Source of the DNA: VAZQ01 sp045811525
Lineage (GTDB): Bacteria; Pseudomonadota; Alphaproteobacteria; Rhizobiales; Xanthobacteraceae
Reading direction: 5' to 3'
NCBI GenBank assembly: GCA_045811525.1
Contig: JBJMTV010000036.1
Coordinates: forward strand, 62,001-126,000
DNA length: 64,000 nt
Part shown: piece by piece, positions 34,449-42,755 of the stretch
How positions within the stretch are numbered: position 1 is the first letter of the stretch
Layout: each line of letters starts with the position of its first letter
Notes under the pieces: generated by a model
Databases searched by the model: none
What the model saw: only the letters and a program-made list of their open reading frames with translations
What the model was told of the DNA's origin: nothing
Translations under genes and position numbers: made by a program

Positions 34449-35177
34449 ATGCAGAAGGTCTATCCCGACGCGGGGGCGGCGCTTGCTGGCCTGTTGAAGG
34501 ACGGCATGATGATCATGGCCGGCGGTTTTGGCCTTTGCGGCATACCGGAGACCCTGATCAAGGCGATCCGCCAATCCGGCGTGAAGAACCTGACCGTGGT
34601 CTCGAACAATGCCGGCATTGACGGAGCCGGGCTAGGCATTCTCCTGGACACCAAGCAGATTAAAAAGATGATCTCGTCCTATGTCGGCGAAAACAAGACT
34701 TTCGCCCAGCAATACCTCGCCGGCGAGCTTGAGATCGAGTTCAATCCGCAAGGTACGCTTGCCGAACGTATCCGTGCTGGCGGTGCCGGTATTCCCGCCT
34801 TTTTCACGCGCACCGGTGCCGGCACCATGATCGCCGAAGGCAAGGAGGAGCGCACGTTCGATGGCGAGCGCTACATTATGGAACGCGGCCTCATCGCCGA
34901 TCTCTCGATTGTACACGCCTATATGGGGGACACTGAAGGCAACCTCGTTTACCGCAAGACCGCGCGCAATTTCAATCCGATGATGGCGAGTGCGGGCAAA
35001 GTGACGGTGGCCGAGGTCGAGCATCTGATGCGACCAGGCGAGATCAACCCTGACCACATCGTCACCCCCGGGATCTATGTGAAGCGCATCATCCATGTGG
35101 CGGATGCGCCGAAGCACATCGAGCAACGCACGGTGCGTAAGCGGCCGGCGGCAGCGGCACAAGGAGAGGAAGTGTGA
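34449..35177 (+). CDS. scoA: 3-oxoacid CoA-transferase subunit A
   Basis: A 242-residue family I CoA-transferase alpha subunit (LLKDGMMIMAGGFGLCGIPETLI; GAGTMIAEGKEERTFDGERYIME; GNLVYRKTARNFNP). With the B subunit it moves CoA from succinyl-CoA to acetoacetate or another 3-oxoacid, entering ketone body or beta-ketoadipate use. ATG 34449 gives the family start; the stop shares an A with the B-subunit ATG (TGATG), showing translational coupling. Confidence 0.94.
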   Translation: MQKVYPDAGAALAGLLKDGMMIMAGGFGLCGIPETLIKAIRQSGVKNLTVVSNNAGIDGAGLGILLDTKQIKKMISSYVGENKTFAQQYLAGELEIEFNPQGTLAERIRAGGAGIPAFFTRTGAGTMIAEGKEERTFDGERYIMERGLIADLSIVHAYMGDTEGNLVYRKTARNFNPMMASAGKVTVAEVEHLMRPGEINPDHIVTPGIYVKRIIHVADAPKHIEQRTVRKRPAAAAQGEEV

Positions 35178-35824
35178 TGGCGTGGACCCGGGAGCAGATG
35201 GCAGAGCGCGCCGCCCAGGAGCTGCGCGACGGGTTCTACGTCAACCTCGGGATCGGGATTCCAACGCTGGTGTCCAACTACATCCCGGCCGGCATGAACG
35301 TCCAGCTGCAGAGTGAGAATGGCATGCTGGGTTTTGGACCCTTTCCCTTCGAGGGCGAGGAGGATCCCGATCTCATCAATGCTGGAAAGCAGACCGTCAC
35401 GGAGATTCCGACCACCAGCTACTTCTCCTCGTCCGACAGCTTCGCCATGATTCGCGGGGGCCACATCGACCTGTCGATCCTTGGGGCCATGCAGGTGTCG
35501 GAGAACGGGGACCTGGCTAACTGGATGATCCCAGGCAAGATGGTGAAGGGGATGGGCGGCGCCATGGACCTCGTTGCTGGCGTGAAGAAGGTGGTGGTCG
35601 TGATGGAGCACTCGGCCAAAAACGAGGCGAAGCTGCTCAAGCGCTGTACTCTGCCGCTCACCGGCGCCGGGGTGGTGGACATGGTGATCACCGACCTCGG
35701 GGTTTTCACCATCGACAAACGGGGCGGCGGCGGAATGACCCTCGTCGAGCTCGCGGCCGGCTCGAGCCTCGACGAGATCCGCGCAAAAACCGAGGCGAGC
35801 TATCGGGCGGCCAACACCCTTTAG
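35177..35824 (+). CDS. scoB: 3-oxoacid CoA-transferase subunit B
   Basis: A 215-residue beta subunit with the catalytic glutamate at Glu47 in the motif QSENGMLGFGP, and LGIGIPTLVSNYIP before it. The C-terminal half has GAMQVSENGDLANWMIPGK and GAGVVDMVITDLGVF. It is coupled to scoA, and a terminator-like hairpin follows 124 bp after the stop. Confidence 0.95.
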   Translation: MAWTREQMAERAAQELRDGFYVNLGIGIPTLVSNYIPAGMNVQLQSENGMLGFGPFPFEGEEDPDLINAGKQTVTEIPTTSYFSSSDSFAMIRGGHIDLSILGAMQVSENGDLANWMIPGKMVKGMGGAMDLVAGVKKVVVVMEHSAKNEAKLLKRCTLPLTGAGVVDMVITDLGVFTIDKRGGGGMTLVELAAGSSLDEIRAKTEASYRAANTL

Positions 35825-35947
35825 CGGGTTCCTCGTCGGCCGGGCCGCGGGCCCCCAACGCCGCCAGTAGAGTGCGGCCACGAAAGCGTCACAGAGCGAC
35901 TGCAGAGGATTTCCCTGCGGGGGTTGCAGGGTTGCGCCCATACTCCC

Positions 35948-35973
35948 TCGGTACCGTGTACCGATAGTTTTTT
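35948..35973 (+). terminator. Terminator after scoAB
   Basis: TCGGTAC CGT GTACCGA is a perfect 7-bp hairpin (35948-35964), followed by TAGTTTTTT (to 35973). It fits an intrinsic terminator for the CoA-transferase operon, with a modest stem. Confidence 0.6.
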
Positions 35974-35990
35974 CCGGCGCAGCGCCGGAA
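35972..35990. promoter_or_regulatory. Perfect palindrome in front of the AsmA-like gene
   Basis: TTCCGGCGC-A-GCGCCGGAA is a 9-bp perfect inverted repeat ending 12 bp before ATG 36003. In RNA it would form a stable hairpin beside or over the ribosome binding region; in DNA it could be an operator. It also overlaps the T-run of the preceding terminator. Confidence 0.4.
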
Positions 35991-36002
35991 TAGCGGGTCG
36001 TG

Positions 36003-38018
36003 ATGGCGGCCGTTACCACTAAACGCTTTTTCATCATCGCCGCGGCCGTCCTCGTGGCGCTCGGCGGGCTGCTGATACTGCCGTTTCTCGTGACGGCCGA
36101 GCTCGTCGGCGATGCGGTAAAGGCAGAAATCCGCGCGGTCACTGGACTCGATCCGATACTGCGCGGCGGCGCTTCGGTGTCGCTGTTCCCCTCGGGCCGG
36201 GTGAGCTTCGAGAACGTCACTCTGGGCGAAGACGGCGGCAACGCGCCGGCGCTGCATGCCGACGAGGTGGTGGCGCGGCTGCGTTTCTTTCCTTTTCTAG
36301 CGGGCCGCATCGAGATCGCGGACATCCTGCTGGTTCGCCCAACCATCACGATTGGGGTCGGCGAGGGGAAGTCCAACTGGTCAGGACAAATCGAAGCGCT
36401 GGCACAGCACCTCAATGGCGCTGCAGGAGGTGCTAGCTCCGTTTCCGAGATTCGCATCGAGGATGGCACTGTGATTGTGCGGGACGAGGCATCGCAGGTG
36501 CAGGTGATGCTGTCTCAGGTGGAATTTGCGCTGGCTTGGCCTTCCATCTCGAGGAGCTTCGCCGGCACGGGGCGTTTCTCGTGGAACGAGAAACCCATCG
36601 ACGCAATGATCAGCTTTACCGATTTTGCAGCGGCGCTGCAGGGCGACCGGTCCGGACTGAAGCTTCGACTGGGTGGCGAGCCGTTCAAATTGGCTTTCGA
36701 CGGCTACATCAGTCATCGCCCAAGCCTCAAAATGGAAGGCACGCTCGCCGCCGACACATCCTCCCTACGCGATGCGCTCCAATGGGCGGGCCAGCAGCCA
36801 CCACCCGGGGGCGGCTTCGGTCGGTTCGCCTTGAAGGCCCAGTCCAACGTGGTCGGCTCGAGCCTCGCCTTATCCGACGTTCACGTCGAGCTCGATGCCA
36901 ATTCTGGAGAAGGCGTGCTGACCTTCGGGGGGCGTCACGCCTTGCAGGGCACGATCGCGGCAAACGCGCTCGATCTCAGCCCCTATGTCTCGACTCTGCG
37001 CCTGCTGGCAGGTGGCGGCGAACGCGGCTGGGACGCCAAGCCGCTGGCCCTGGATGGGCTAGACGGTATGGACATCGATCTCCGGTTGTCCGCTGCGCGC
37101 GTCAAGGTCGCGAGTGCCAATCTCGGGCGCACTGCGGTCACTGTGAACCTGCGGGGTGGCAATCTGACCGTCGGGGTGGGCGAATCCGAAGCGTTCGGCG
37201 GGCTCGTCCAAGGCACATTCGGACTTGGCAAATCGCCCGCCGGAACGGAGTTCAAAACGCAGCTGCAATTCTCCAACGTTGACCTCGAGCAAAGCCTCGG
37301 GGAAATGTTCGGCCTCCGTCGGCTCGAGGGCAAAGGCAATATCGGTTTTGCCGTCGAGGGCTCCGGTACCAGTGTTTATGAGCTCACGAAGGCGTTGAAC
37401 GGTACTGCCGGTCTGAGCAGCCGCAAGGGTGTCATTACCGGCTTCAATGTCGAGCAACTGCTCAGGCGGATCGAGCGCCGGCCGCTTTCGCTCGGCAGCG
37501 AGCTGCGCAGTGGCAAGACCCCATACGACAACCTGACGCTTGATCTGAAAATCACGAACGGCATCGCGGAAGTGCAAACTGCCCGGGTGGAGGGCGCGGC
37601 GATCGCCCTCGAGCTGAGCGGCGCTGCATCGATCCCCGCGCGCGAGCTTGATCTGCACGGCACGGCTGGGTTGCTCTCCAGCGGCAGCGTGGGGACGCCC
37701 GCCTTCGAGCTTCCGTTTATGGTCCAAGGAGGCTGGGACGACCCCGACGTACTGCTCGATCCGTTGAGCCGGATCCAGCGCTCGGGCGCCGCGGCACCCC
37801 TGCTCGATGCTGTGCGCAATCGTGGCGGACCGGCAGCCGTTCGCTCGATGATCGAGAGGCTGACGGGAGCACCAGCACCACCGCCCGCCCCCGCGGCAAC
37901 AGGGCCGACGGGACTGGCCGGGGCCGCTTCCGGGGCCCCCACACCGCTCCCGCCAGATGAACGGCTGCTGGGAGGCGACGCAGCAGAAGCCGCGCCGTCC
38001 TTGCCGGACCGGCGGTAA
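36003..38018 (+). CDS. AsmA-family envelope protein
   Basis: A 671-residue protein with one N-terminal transmembrane helix (FFIIAAAVLVALGGLLILPFLV) and a long periplasmic region of AsmA type: FPSGRVSFENVTLGED near the N-terminus, and a C-terminal AsmA domain (LRRLEGKGNIGFAVEGSGTSVYELTKALNGTAGLSSRKGVITGFNVEQLLR). The end is a Pro/Ala-rich tail (residues ~620-671). AsmA-like proteins are proposed to move phospholipids between membranes. GTG 36000 directly precedes the ATG; ATG 36003 is used. Confidence 0.85.
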   Translation: MAAVTTKRFFIIAAAVLVALGGLLILPFLVTAELVGDAVKAEIRAVTGLDPILRGGASVSLFPSGRVSFENVTLGEDGGNAPALHADEVVARLRFFPFLAGRIEIADILLVRPTITIGVGEGKSNWSGQIEALAQHLNGAAGGASSVSEIRIEDGTVIVRDEASQVQVMLSQVEFALAWPSISRSFAGTGRFSWNEKPIDAMISFTDFAAALQGDRSGLKLRLGGEPFKLAFDGYISHRPSLKMEGTLAADTSSLRDALQWAGQQPPPGGGFGRFALKAQSNVVGSSLALSDVHVELDANSGEGVLTFGGRHALQGTIAANALDLSPYVSTLRLLAGGGERGWDAKPLALDGLDGMDIDLRLSAARVKVASANLGRTAVTVNLRGGNLTVGVGESEAFGGLVQGTFGLGKSPAGTEFKTQLQFSNVDLEQSLGEMFGLRRLEGKGNIGFAVEGSGTSVYELTKALNGTAGLSSRKGVITGFNVEQLLRRIERRPLSLGSELRSGKTPYDNLTLDLKITNGIAEVQTARVEGAAIALELSGAASIPARELDLHGTAGLLSSGSVGTPAFELPFMVQGGWDDPDVLLDPLSRIQRSGAAAPLLDAVRNRGGPAAVRSMIERLTGAPAPPPAPAATGPTGLAGAASGAPTPLPPDERLLGGDAAEAAPSLPDRR

Positions 38019-38119
38019 TTTCCACGCGCATTGCGATCGAGTAAGCATGCACTGCCCCGCCGCGGGCCCGGTGCGGGTGAGCGCAATCGTCTAGGCGGCA
38101 ACAGAGCGCGAGCAACCAC

Positions 38120-39292
38120 ATGCCACTGCGTGACGCGGCCATCGTCGGCTACGCGGAAACGAAGATCGTGGAAAAGAGCGATCGTGATGTGTGGGAACTC
38201 GGGGCAGAGATCCTCGAGACGCTGCTCGAGAAAACAAAGCTTGCGAAGGACCAGATCGACGGGCTCGTGCTGTCAGGGTCGATGACGGGCGCCGGCAACC
38301 CGTTCTGGTCGCAGACCACCGCCGACCAGCTCGGGCTGGAAATCGACTTCTGTCAGACCGTGGACATTGGCGGCTCTTCGCCGCTTGGGGCAATCGCGCG
38401 GGCCGCCACAGCCATCGACGCAGGCCTATGCAGCACCGCCTTGTGCTTGTTCGCGGACACCCAGTCGGCGGAAAACAACCAGCGCATGCGCTCATTCCAG
38501 GCGGAATGGACGACGCCTCTGGGTTATATCGGCCCGCCGGCGGCCTTCGGTCTCCTCAGCCGCCGCTACGAGCACCAGTTCGGGCTCGACTATCGCGCGC
38601 TCGGAAAGCTCGCCGTCGCGCAGCGGGGACACGCCGTCCTGAACGAGAACGCAGTGGAGAAGCTGCGCAAACCGATCACGGTCGACGACTACCTGAACTC
38701 GCGCATGATCGCCGACCCGATCCGGCTGCTTGACAGCGTGATGGTCTGCGATGGGGCGAGCGGTGTGTTGCTGACGAGCCGCAAGGCTGCCGAGAAGCGG
38801 GGCGTACTGAAGGTTGCCGTGCCGATCGGTTATGGCGAGCGCACCAACTACCGTGCCGCTGAAGCCATGGTGGATGTGACCGAAAGCGGGCATCATGTCG
38901 CGGCGCGCCGTGCCTTTGCGGCGTGCGGCCTCACACCTGCCGATATTGCCTCGCTCCACCCTTACGATGATTTCATCATTGCCATCATGCTTCAGCTCGA
39001 AATGCTCGGCTTTTGCAAGCGTGGGCAGGGCTGCGGTTTCATCAATGAGCACGATTTCACGCATGCCGGAGACCTGCCGCTCAACACCGGCGGTGGCCAG
39101 ATTTCCGCTGGGCAATGCGGGCTGGCTGGCGGCGGGACCAATGCCATCGAGGCGGTACGACAGCTGTTTGGCGAAGGCGGCAAGCGCCAGGTCCGCAATA
39201 CCAGCAATGCGCTGGTGACCGGAATCGGCGGCATTCCGTACGGGCGCAATTGGGCAAGCAGCACCGTCATGATCCTCACCAGCAACGCCTGA
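38120..39292 (+). CDS. Thiolase-fold protein (SCP2/lipid-transfer thiolase-like), Cys nucleophile not apparent
   Basis: A 390-residue thiolase-family protein (LRDAAIVGYAETKIVEKSDRD; ADQLGLEIDFCQTVDIGGSSPLGAIARAATAID; NTGGGQISAGQCGLAGGGTNAIEAV). In normal thiolases the nucleophile Cys occupies the position that here reads within IGGSS (about residues 83-87). It forms an operon with a DUF35 protein 9 bp downstream. Such pairs occur in sterol side-chain retro-aldolases and other acyl-CoA modifying complexes, so a non-thiolytic reaction on an acyl-CoA is likely (inference). Confidence 0.8.
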   Translation: MPLRDAAIVGYAETKIVEKSDRDVWELGAEILETLLEKTKLAKDQIDGLVLSGSMTGAGNPFWSQTTADQLGLEIDFCQTVDIGGSSPLGAIARAATAIDAGLCSTALCLFADTQSAENNQRMRSFQAEWTTPLGYIGPPAAFGLLSRRYEHQFGLDYRALGKLAVAQRGHAVLNENAVEKLRKPITVDDYLNSRMIADPIRLLDSVMVCDGASGVLLTSRKAAEKRGVLKVAVPIGYGERTNYRAAEAMVDVTESGHHVAARRAFAACGLTPADIASLHPYDDFIIAIMLQLEMLGFCKRGQGCGFINEHDFTHAGDLPLNTGGGQISAGQCGLAGGGTNAIEAVRQLFGEGGKRQVRNTSNALVTGIGGIPYGRNWASSTVMILTSNA

Positions 39293-39301
39293 AGGGGCGC
39301 C

Positions 39302-39739
39302 ATGACTGAGCTCAACGATACAACGAGCGTCGCCCGCGAGCCCCCTAAGCCGCGCTCCTTTTCACGGCGCTATTGGGAGGCGACGCGTGAGAAAAAGCTT
39401 CTTCTCCAATACGACCCGCGGGCAGGCAAGTATCAGTTCTTTCCCCGGCCGATCAGCGTCTATGACGGTCGCCGCGACCTGGAATGGCGCGAGGTCTCTG
39501 GCAAGGGGGAGCTTTTTTCGTTCACCATCGCGCAGCGTGCGCGGCCACCTTTTCAGGGGCACGAGCCCTTCGTGATTGGGCTCGTTACTCTGGATGAAGG
39601 GGTCAATGTCATGGGGAATGTGGTCCATTGCAAGCGCGATGAGGTGAAGATCGGTATGCGCGTTAAGCCGTACTGGTTGCCGCTTGCCGACGGCACGCAC
39701 CTGCTCATGTTCCAGCCCGACCGCGAGACGCCGCGGTAG
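39302..39739 (+). CDS. DUF35 OB-fold protein lacking the zinc-ribbon cysteines
   Basis: A 145-residue DUF35 (OB-fold/rubredoxin-like) protein. The N-terminal helix (SRRYWEATREKKLLLQYDP) and the OB fold (LEWREVSGKGELFSFTIAQRARPPFQGHEPFVIGLVTLDEGVNVMGNV) are clear. The part that normally holds two CxxC zinc knuckles (residues ~36-55, YDPRAGKYQFFPRPISVYDG) has no cysteine. DUF35 partners bind and organise thiolase-like proteins; the gene is immediately downstream of one. Confidence 0.85.
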   Translation: MTELNDTTSVAREPPKPRSFSRRYWEATREKKLLLQYDPRAGKYQFFPRPISVYDGRRDLEWREVSGKGELFSFTIAQRARPPFQGHEPFVIGLVTLDEGVNVMGNVVHCKRDEVKIGMRVKPYWLPLADGTHLLMFQPDRETPR

Positions 39740-39757
39740 CTCGTTCATGTGCGGCCG

Positions 39758-40555
39758 CTATGCAGCGAGTGATTGAGCCGAACGGGGAAGCTTGCCGAGC
39801 AGTGACGCCGTCACCAGGCTGATCGCCACGACCGTGATCAAGATCGTGCAAATAGCGTTGATCTCAGGCTTCACACCCAGACGAACCTCTGAATAGACGC
39901 GAATGGGAAGCGTTGTGGCACCTGGCCCGGTCGTGAAGCTAGCCAGCACCAAATCGTCAAGCGAGAGGGTGAAGCCGAGCATCCAACCGGACACGAGCGC
40001 CGGGGCGATGAGGGGCAAGGTCACGCTGAGAAACGTTCTCACCGGCGGACAGCCCAGGTCCATCGCCGCTTCTTCCAGGGTCTCGTCGAAGCCAAGAAGA
40101 CGCGACTGCACGATCACCGCCACGAGACCAGTCGCCAAGGTCGTGTGAGCGATCGTCACGGTCCACACGCCTCGGTCTACGCCCAGGGCGACAAACAACA
40201 GCAGGAGCGAGAGCCCGCTGATGACCTCAGGCATCACGAGCGGCGCGTAGATCATACTCGACAGCAGGAGCCGGCCACGAAATCGGCCGAAACGCACCAG
40301 CGCAACGGCCGCCAGGGTGCCCAGGACTGTCGCAAGACTCGCCGAAAAAAAGGCAATGCGCAGCGAGGCCCAGGCCGCTTCCAGCATGGCGCGGTCCTCG
40401 AGCAGCTCGAGATACCAGCGCGTTGACCAGCCGCCCCACACCGTCACCACGCGCGAGGCGTTGAAGGAGTAGATGACGAGAACCACGATCGGCAGGTAGA
40501 GGAAAGCAAGACCAAGCGCGACCGCCCCGACATTGACGGCCGACATCTTGCGCAT
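39758..40555 (-). CDS. ABC transporter permease, PotI/PotC-like
   Basis: A 265-residue inner-membrane permease of the spermidine/putrescine class, with the EAA loop (ETLEEAAMDLGCPPVRTFLSVTLPLIAPALVSGWMLGF). ATG 40555 lies 2 bp after the preceding permease stop, so the start is well fixed; the longer frame is an antisense shadow. It is last in the operon 42647 to 39758. Confidence 0.88.
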   Translation of the reverse strand: MRKMSAVNVGAVALGLAFLYLPIVVLVIYSFNASRVVTVWGGWSTRWYLELLEDRAMLEAAWASLRIAFFSASLATVLGTLAAVALVRFGRFRGRLLLSSMIYAPLVMPEVISGLSLLLLFVALGVDRGVWTVTIAHTTLATGLVAVIVQSRLLGFDETLEEAAMDLGCPPVRTFLSVTLPLIAPALVSGWMLGFTLSLDDLVLASFTTGPGATTLPIRVYSEVRLGVKPEINAICTILITVVAISLVTASLLGKLPRSAQSLAA

Positions 40556-40557
40556 GC

Positions 40558-41490
40558 TCAGGACCTCTGCCCGAGGTCGCGCGCCTCGGCACGCTTGTAG
40601 AGCGCCATGGGCAGCAGCAACAGGCAGAGCAGCACCACAGCGACTGCGGATGCCACCGGCCAATCCTTGTTGGAGAAGAACTCGCTCCACAGCGTCTGTC
40701 CGATCATCACGCTGTGGGAGCCACCAAGCAGGTCTGGGATGACGAACTCGCCGGTGATCGGAATGAAGCAAAGCAGCGCGCCGGCAATCACACCGGGAAG
40801 CGACAGCGGCAGCGTCACCACCCAGAACGCTTTCCACCAAGGACAGCCCAGGTCGGCCGCGGCCTCGATCAAGGTGTGATCCTGCCGCTCGAGGGTGGCA
40901 TAGATCGGCAGAACCATGAACGGCAGATACGAATAAACGATGCCGATATAGACGGCCGTGTCGGTTGCAAGCCACGCGGGTGGCGAGTCGACGAGGTGGA
41001 GCGCAAGGAGCGCCTGATTAAGCAACCCGTCTCGCTGCAAAATATTGATCCAGGCATAAACGCGAATCAAGAAAGACGTCCAGAACGGCAGCACGACCAG
41101 CATGAACAACAACGGCTGCCAGCTGCGCGGCGCACGCGCGATGCCGTAGGCCAACGGGTAACCGATGAGCAGCAGCAGAACGGTCGAGATCGTCGCGACT
41201 TCGAGGCTCTTGAGATAGGACGATAAATAGAGCCAATCCGATGCAATGAACGTGTAGCTCTCGAACGACAATGCGCCCAGGAAATCGCGCAGACCTTGCC
41301 AGCCCGCACTCAGGTCGAGCAGTGGAGCGTAAGGGGGCTGGGCAAGCGCCGTCTGCGATAGGCTTATCTTCAAGACAATGATGAAGGGGACGAGAAAGAA
41401 TGCGGTAAGCCAGAGGAAAGGGGGCAGAATCACGAGAAAGCCGCGCCCGCCCCTCGCCGCCTGGCGGGCGTGGGCTGCCGCACCTTTCAT
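40558..41490 (-). CDS. ABC transporter permease, PotH/PotB-like
   Basis: A 310-residue permease with an N-terminal cytoplasmic stretch, about six helices and the EAA loop (HTLIEAAADLGCPWWKAFWVVTLPLSLPGVIAGALLCFIP). ATG 41490 overlaps the ATPase stop by 4 bp (ATGA). It pairs with the PotI-like permease. Confidence 0.9.
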   Translation of the reverse strand: MKGAAAHARQAARGGRGFLVILPPFLWLTAFFLVPFIIVLKISLSQTALAQPPYAPLLDLSAGWQGLRDFLGALSFESYTFIASDWLYLSSYLKSLEVATISTVLLLLIGYPLAYGIARAPRSWQPLLFMLVVLPFWTSFLIRVYAWINILQRDGLLNQALLALHLVDSPPAWLATDTAVYIGIVYSYLPFMVLPIYATLERQDHTLIEAAADLGCPWWKAFWVVTLPLSLPGVIAGALLCFIPITGEFVIPDLLGGSHSVMIGQTLWSEFFSNKDWPVASAVAVVLLCLLLLPMALYKRAEARDLGQRS

Positions 41491-42647
41491 CGGCTCAATA
41501 GCACGCCAGCATCTGGCGCCCACGATACCCAGACACGGTCGCCCCAGCTGATCGGGCGCTCGATGAGGCGCATGAGATTCGCGACTGCCGCTTTCATGAC
41601 AAACCCTGTCGCGAGACGCACCTTGTAAATTGAGAGATCGCCGAGATAGGCCACGTCCGCCACCTCTCCAGCAATCGACTGTCCATCAGCTGTCTGCTCG
41701 AATGACATGCGCACCTTCTCCGGTCGCAGCGCCAACCAGACTGTGTCGCCTGGCTTGGCGTCTGTCGGTCCGCTCATGTGCAGCTCGCCCGCGGCGCCAG
41801 TCGCGATGACGCTGCCTGCCAAGCCAGTCTCGACGAGCCGACCCTCGATGAGGTTCACATCGCCGATGAAATCAGCAACCCAGCGCGAGCCCGGCTGCTC
41901 ATAGATCTCCGCGGGCGTCCCGACCTGCACCAGCTGTCCGAAATTCATGAGAGCCATGCGATCAGCCAGCGTCATCGCCTCGTGCTGGTCATGTGTGACA
42001 ATGATGAAGGTGAGACCGAGTTGCTCCTGCAGATGCATGAGCTCGAACTGTGTCTCGCCGCGCAGCTTTTTGTCGAGCGCCGCCAGCGGCTCGTCGAGCA
42101 GCAGCACGCGCGGCCTCTTCACCAGAGAGCGGGCGAGCGCAACGCGCTGGCGCTGCCCACCGGAGAGCTGATCGGGTTTGCGCGTCCCGAGCCCCTCGAG
42201 CTTGACCAAGGCGAGAATATCCGCCACGCGCGCCGCGATCTCGCGCGCGGGAAGGCGTTCCTGTTTGAGCCCAAACGCAATGTTTCCCTCCACGGTAAGG
42301 TGGGGAAAGAGTGCGTAGCTCTGAAACATCATGTTCAGCGGGCGCCGATAGGGTGGCACCGCAGCAATGTCCTGGCCGTCGAGCAGGATGCGTCCTTGGT
42401 CCGGCATCTCAAAGCCGGCAAGCAGGCGCAGCAGCGTTGTCTTCCCGCAGCCGGACGGACCCAACAAGGCAAAAAATTCGCCAGCGAAAATATCGAGTGA
42501 CAGTTGCTTAACCGCGACCGCCTGGCCAAAGCGCTTGCTGACGGATTCAATGCGCAACAATGGCTGAACCGCCGTCGCCCTTGGTGCCGGCGAGCGACGC
42601 CGCCGATCTCGTGTCTCTGCTGCAAGCTCGTGCTGAGCAGTGTCCAT
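41487..42647 (-). CDS. ABC transporter ATP-binding protein, PotG/PotA-like
   Basis: A 386-residue ATPase with Walker A (GPSGCGKTT), signature (LSGGQRQRVALARSL), Walker B (VLLLDEPLAALDKK) and switch His (IVTHDQHEAMT), followed by a C-terminal TOBE-type regulatory domain (GDTVWLALRPEKVRMSF). These import putrescine, spermidine or related cations. It heads a three-gene operon. No PotF/PotD-like periplasmic binding protein is encoded beside it; the next gene upstream is glpK. Confidence 0.92.
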   Translation of the reverse strand: MDTAQHELAAETRDRRRRSPAPRATAVQPLLRIESVSKRFGQAVAVKQLSLDIFAGEFFALLGPSGCGKTTLLRLLAGFEMPDQGRILLDGQDIAAVPPYRRPLNMMFQSYALFPHLTVEGNIAFGLKQERLPAREIAARVADILALVKLEGLGTRKPDQLSGGQRQRVALARSLVKRPRVLLLDEPLAALDKKLRGETQFELMHLQEQLGLTFIIVTHDQHEAMTLADRMALMNFGQLVQVGTPAEIYEQPGSRWVADFIGDVNLIEGRLVETGLAGSVIATGAAGELHMSGPTDAKPGDTVWLALRPEKVRMSFEQTADGQSIAGEVADVAYLGDLSIYKVRLATGFVMKAAVANLMRLIERPISWGDRVWVSWAPDAGVLLSR

Positions 42648-42755
42648 CTAGGCACGCTAGCGGCTGCCGGCGCTTCGCTCAACAACGTCAGAGCTTCGGT
42701 TGCGCAGCAATGGGCAGGGCTGTGAGTTGCGACCTGCGCGGGCCAGCTTGCGCAA

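Noticed and set aside
35075..35180. A frameshift between scoA and scoB
   Set aside because: The change of frame is a normal TGATG start/stop overlap between two separate subunits.
35075..36469. Long minus-strand ORF (464 aa) over the CoA-transferase B and AsmA genes
   Set aside because: It is antisense to scoB and the AsmA gene, both with strong family motifs; composition is high-GC shadow sequence with no recognisable domain.
37059..38048. Minus-strand ORF (329 aa) opposite the AsmA-like gene
   Set aside because: An antisense shadow of a gene with a good signal anchor and AsmA C-terminal domain.
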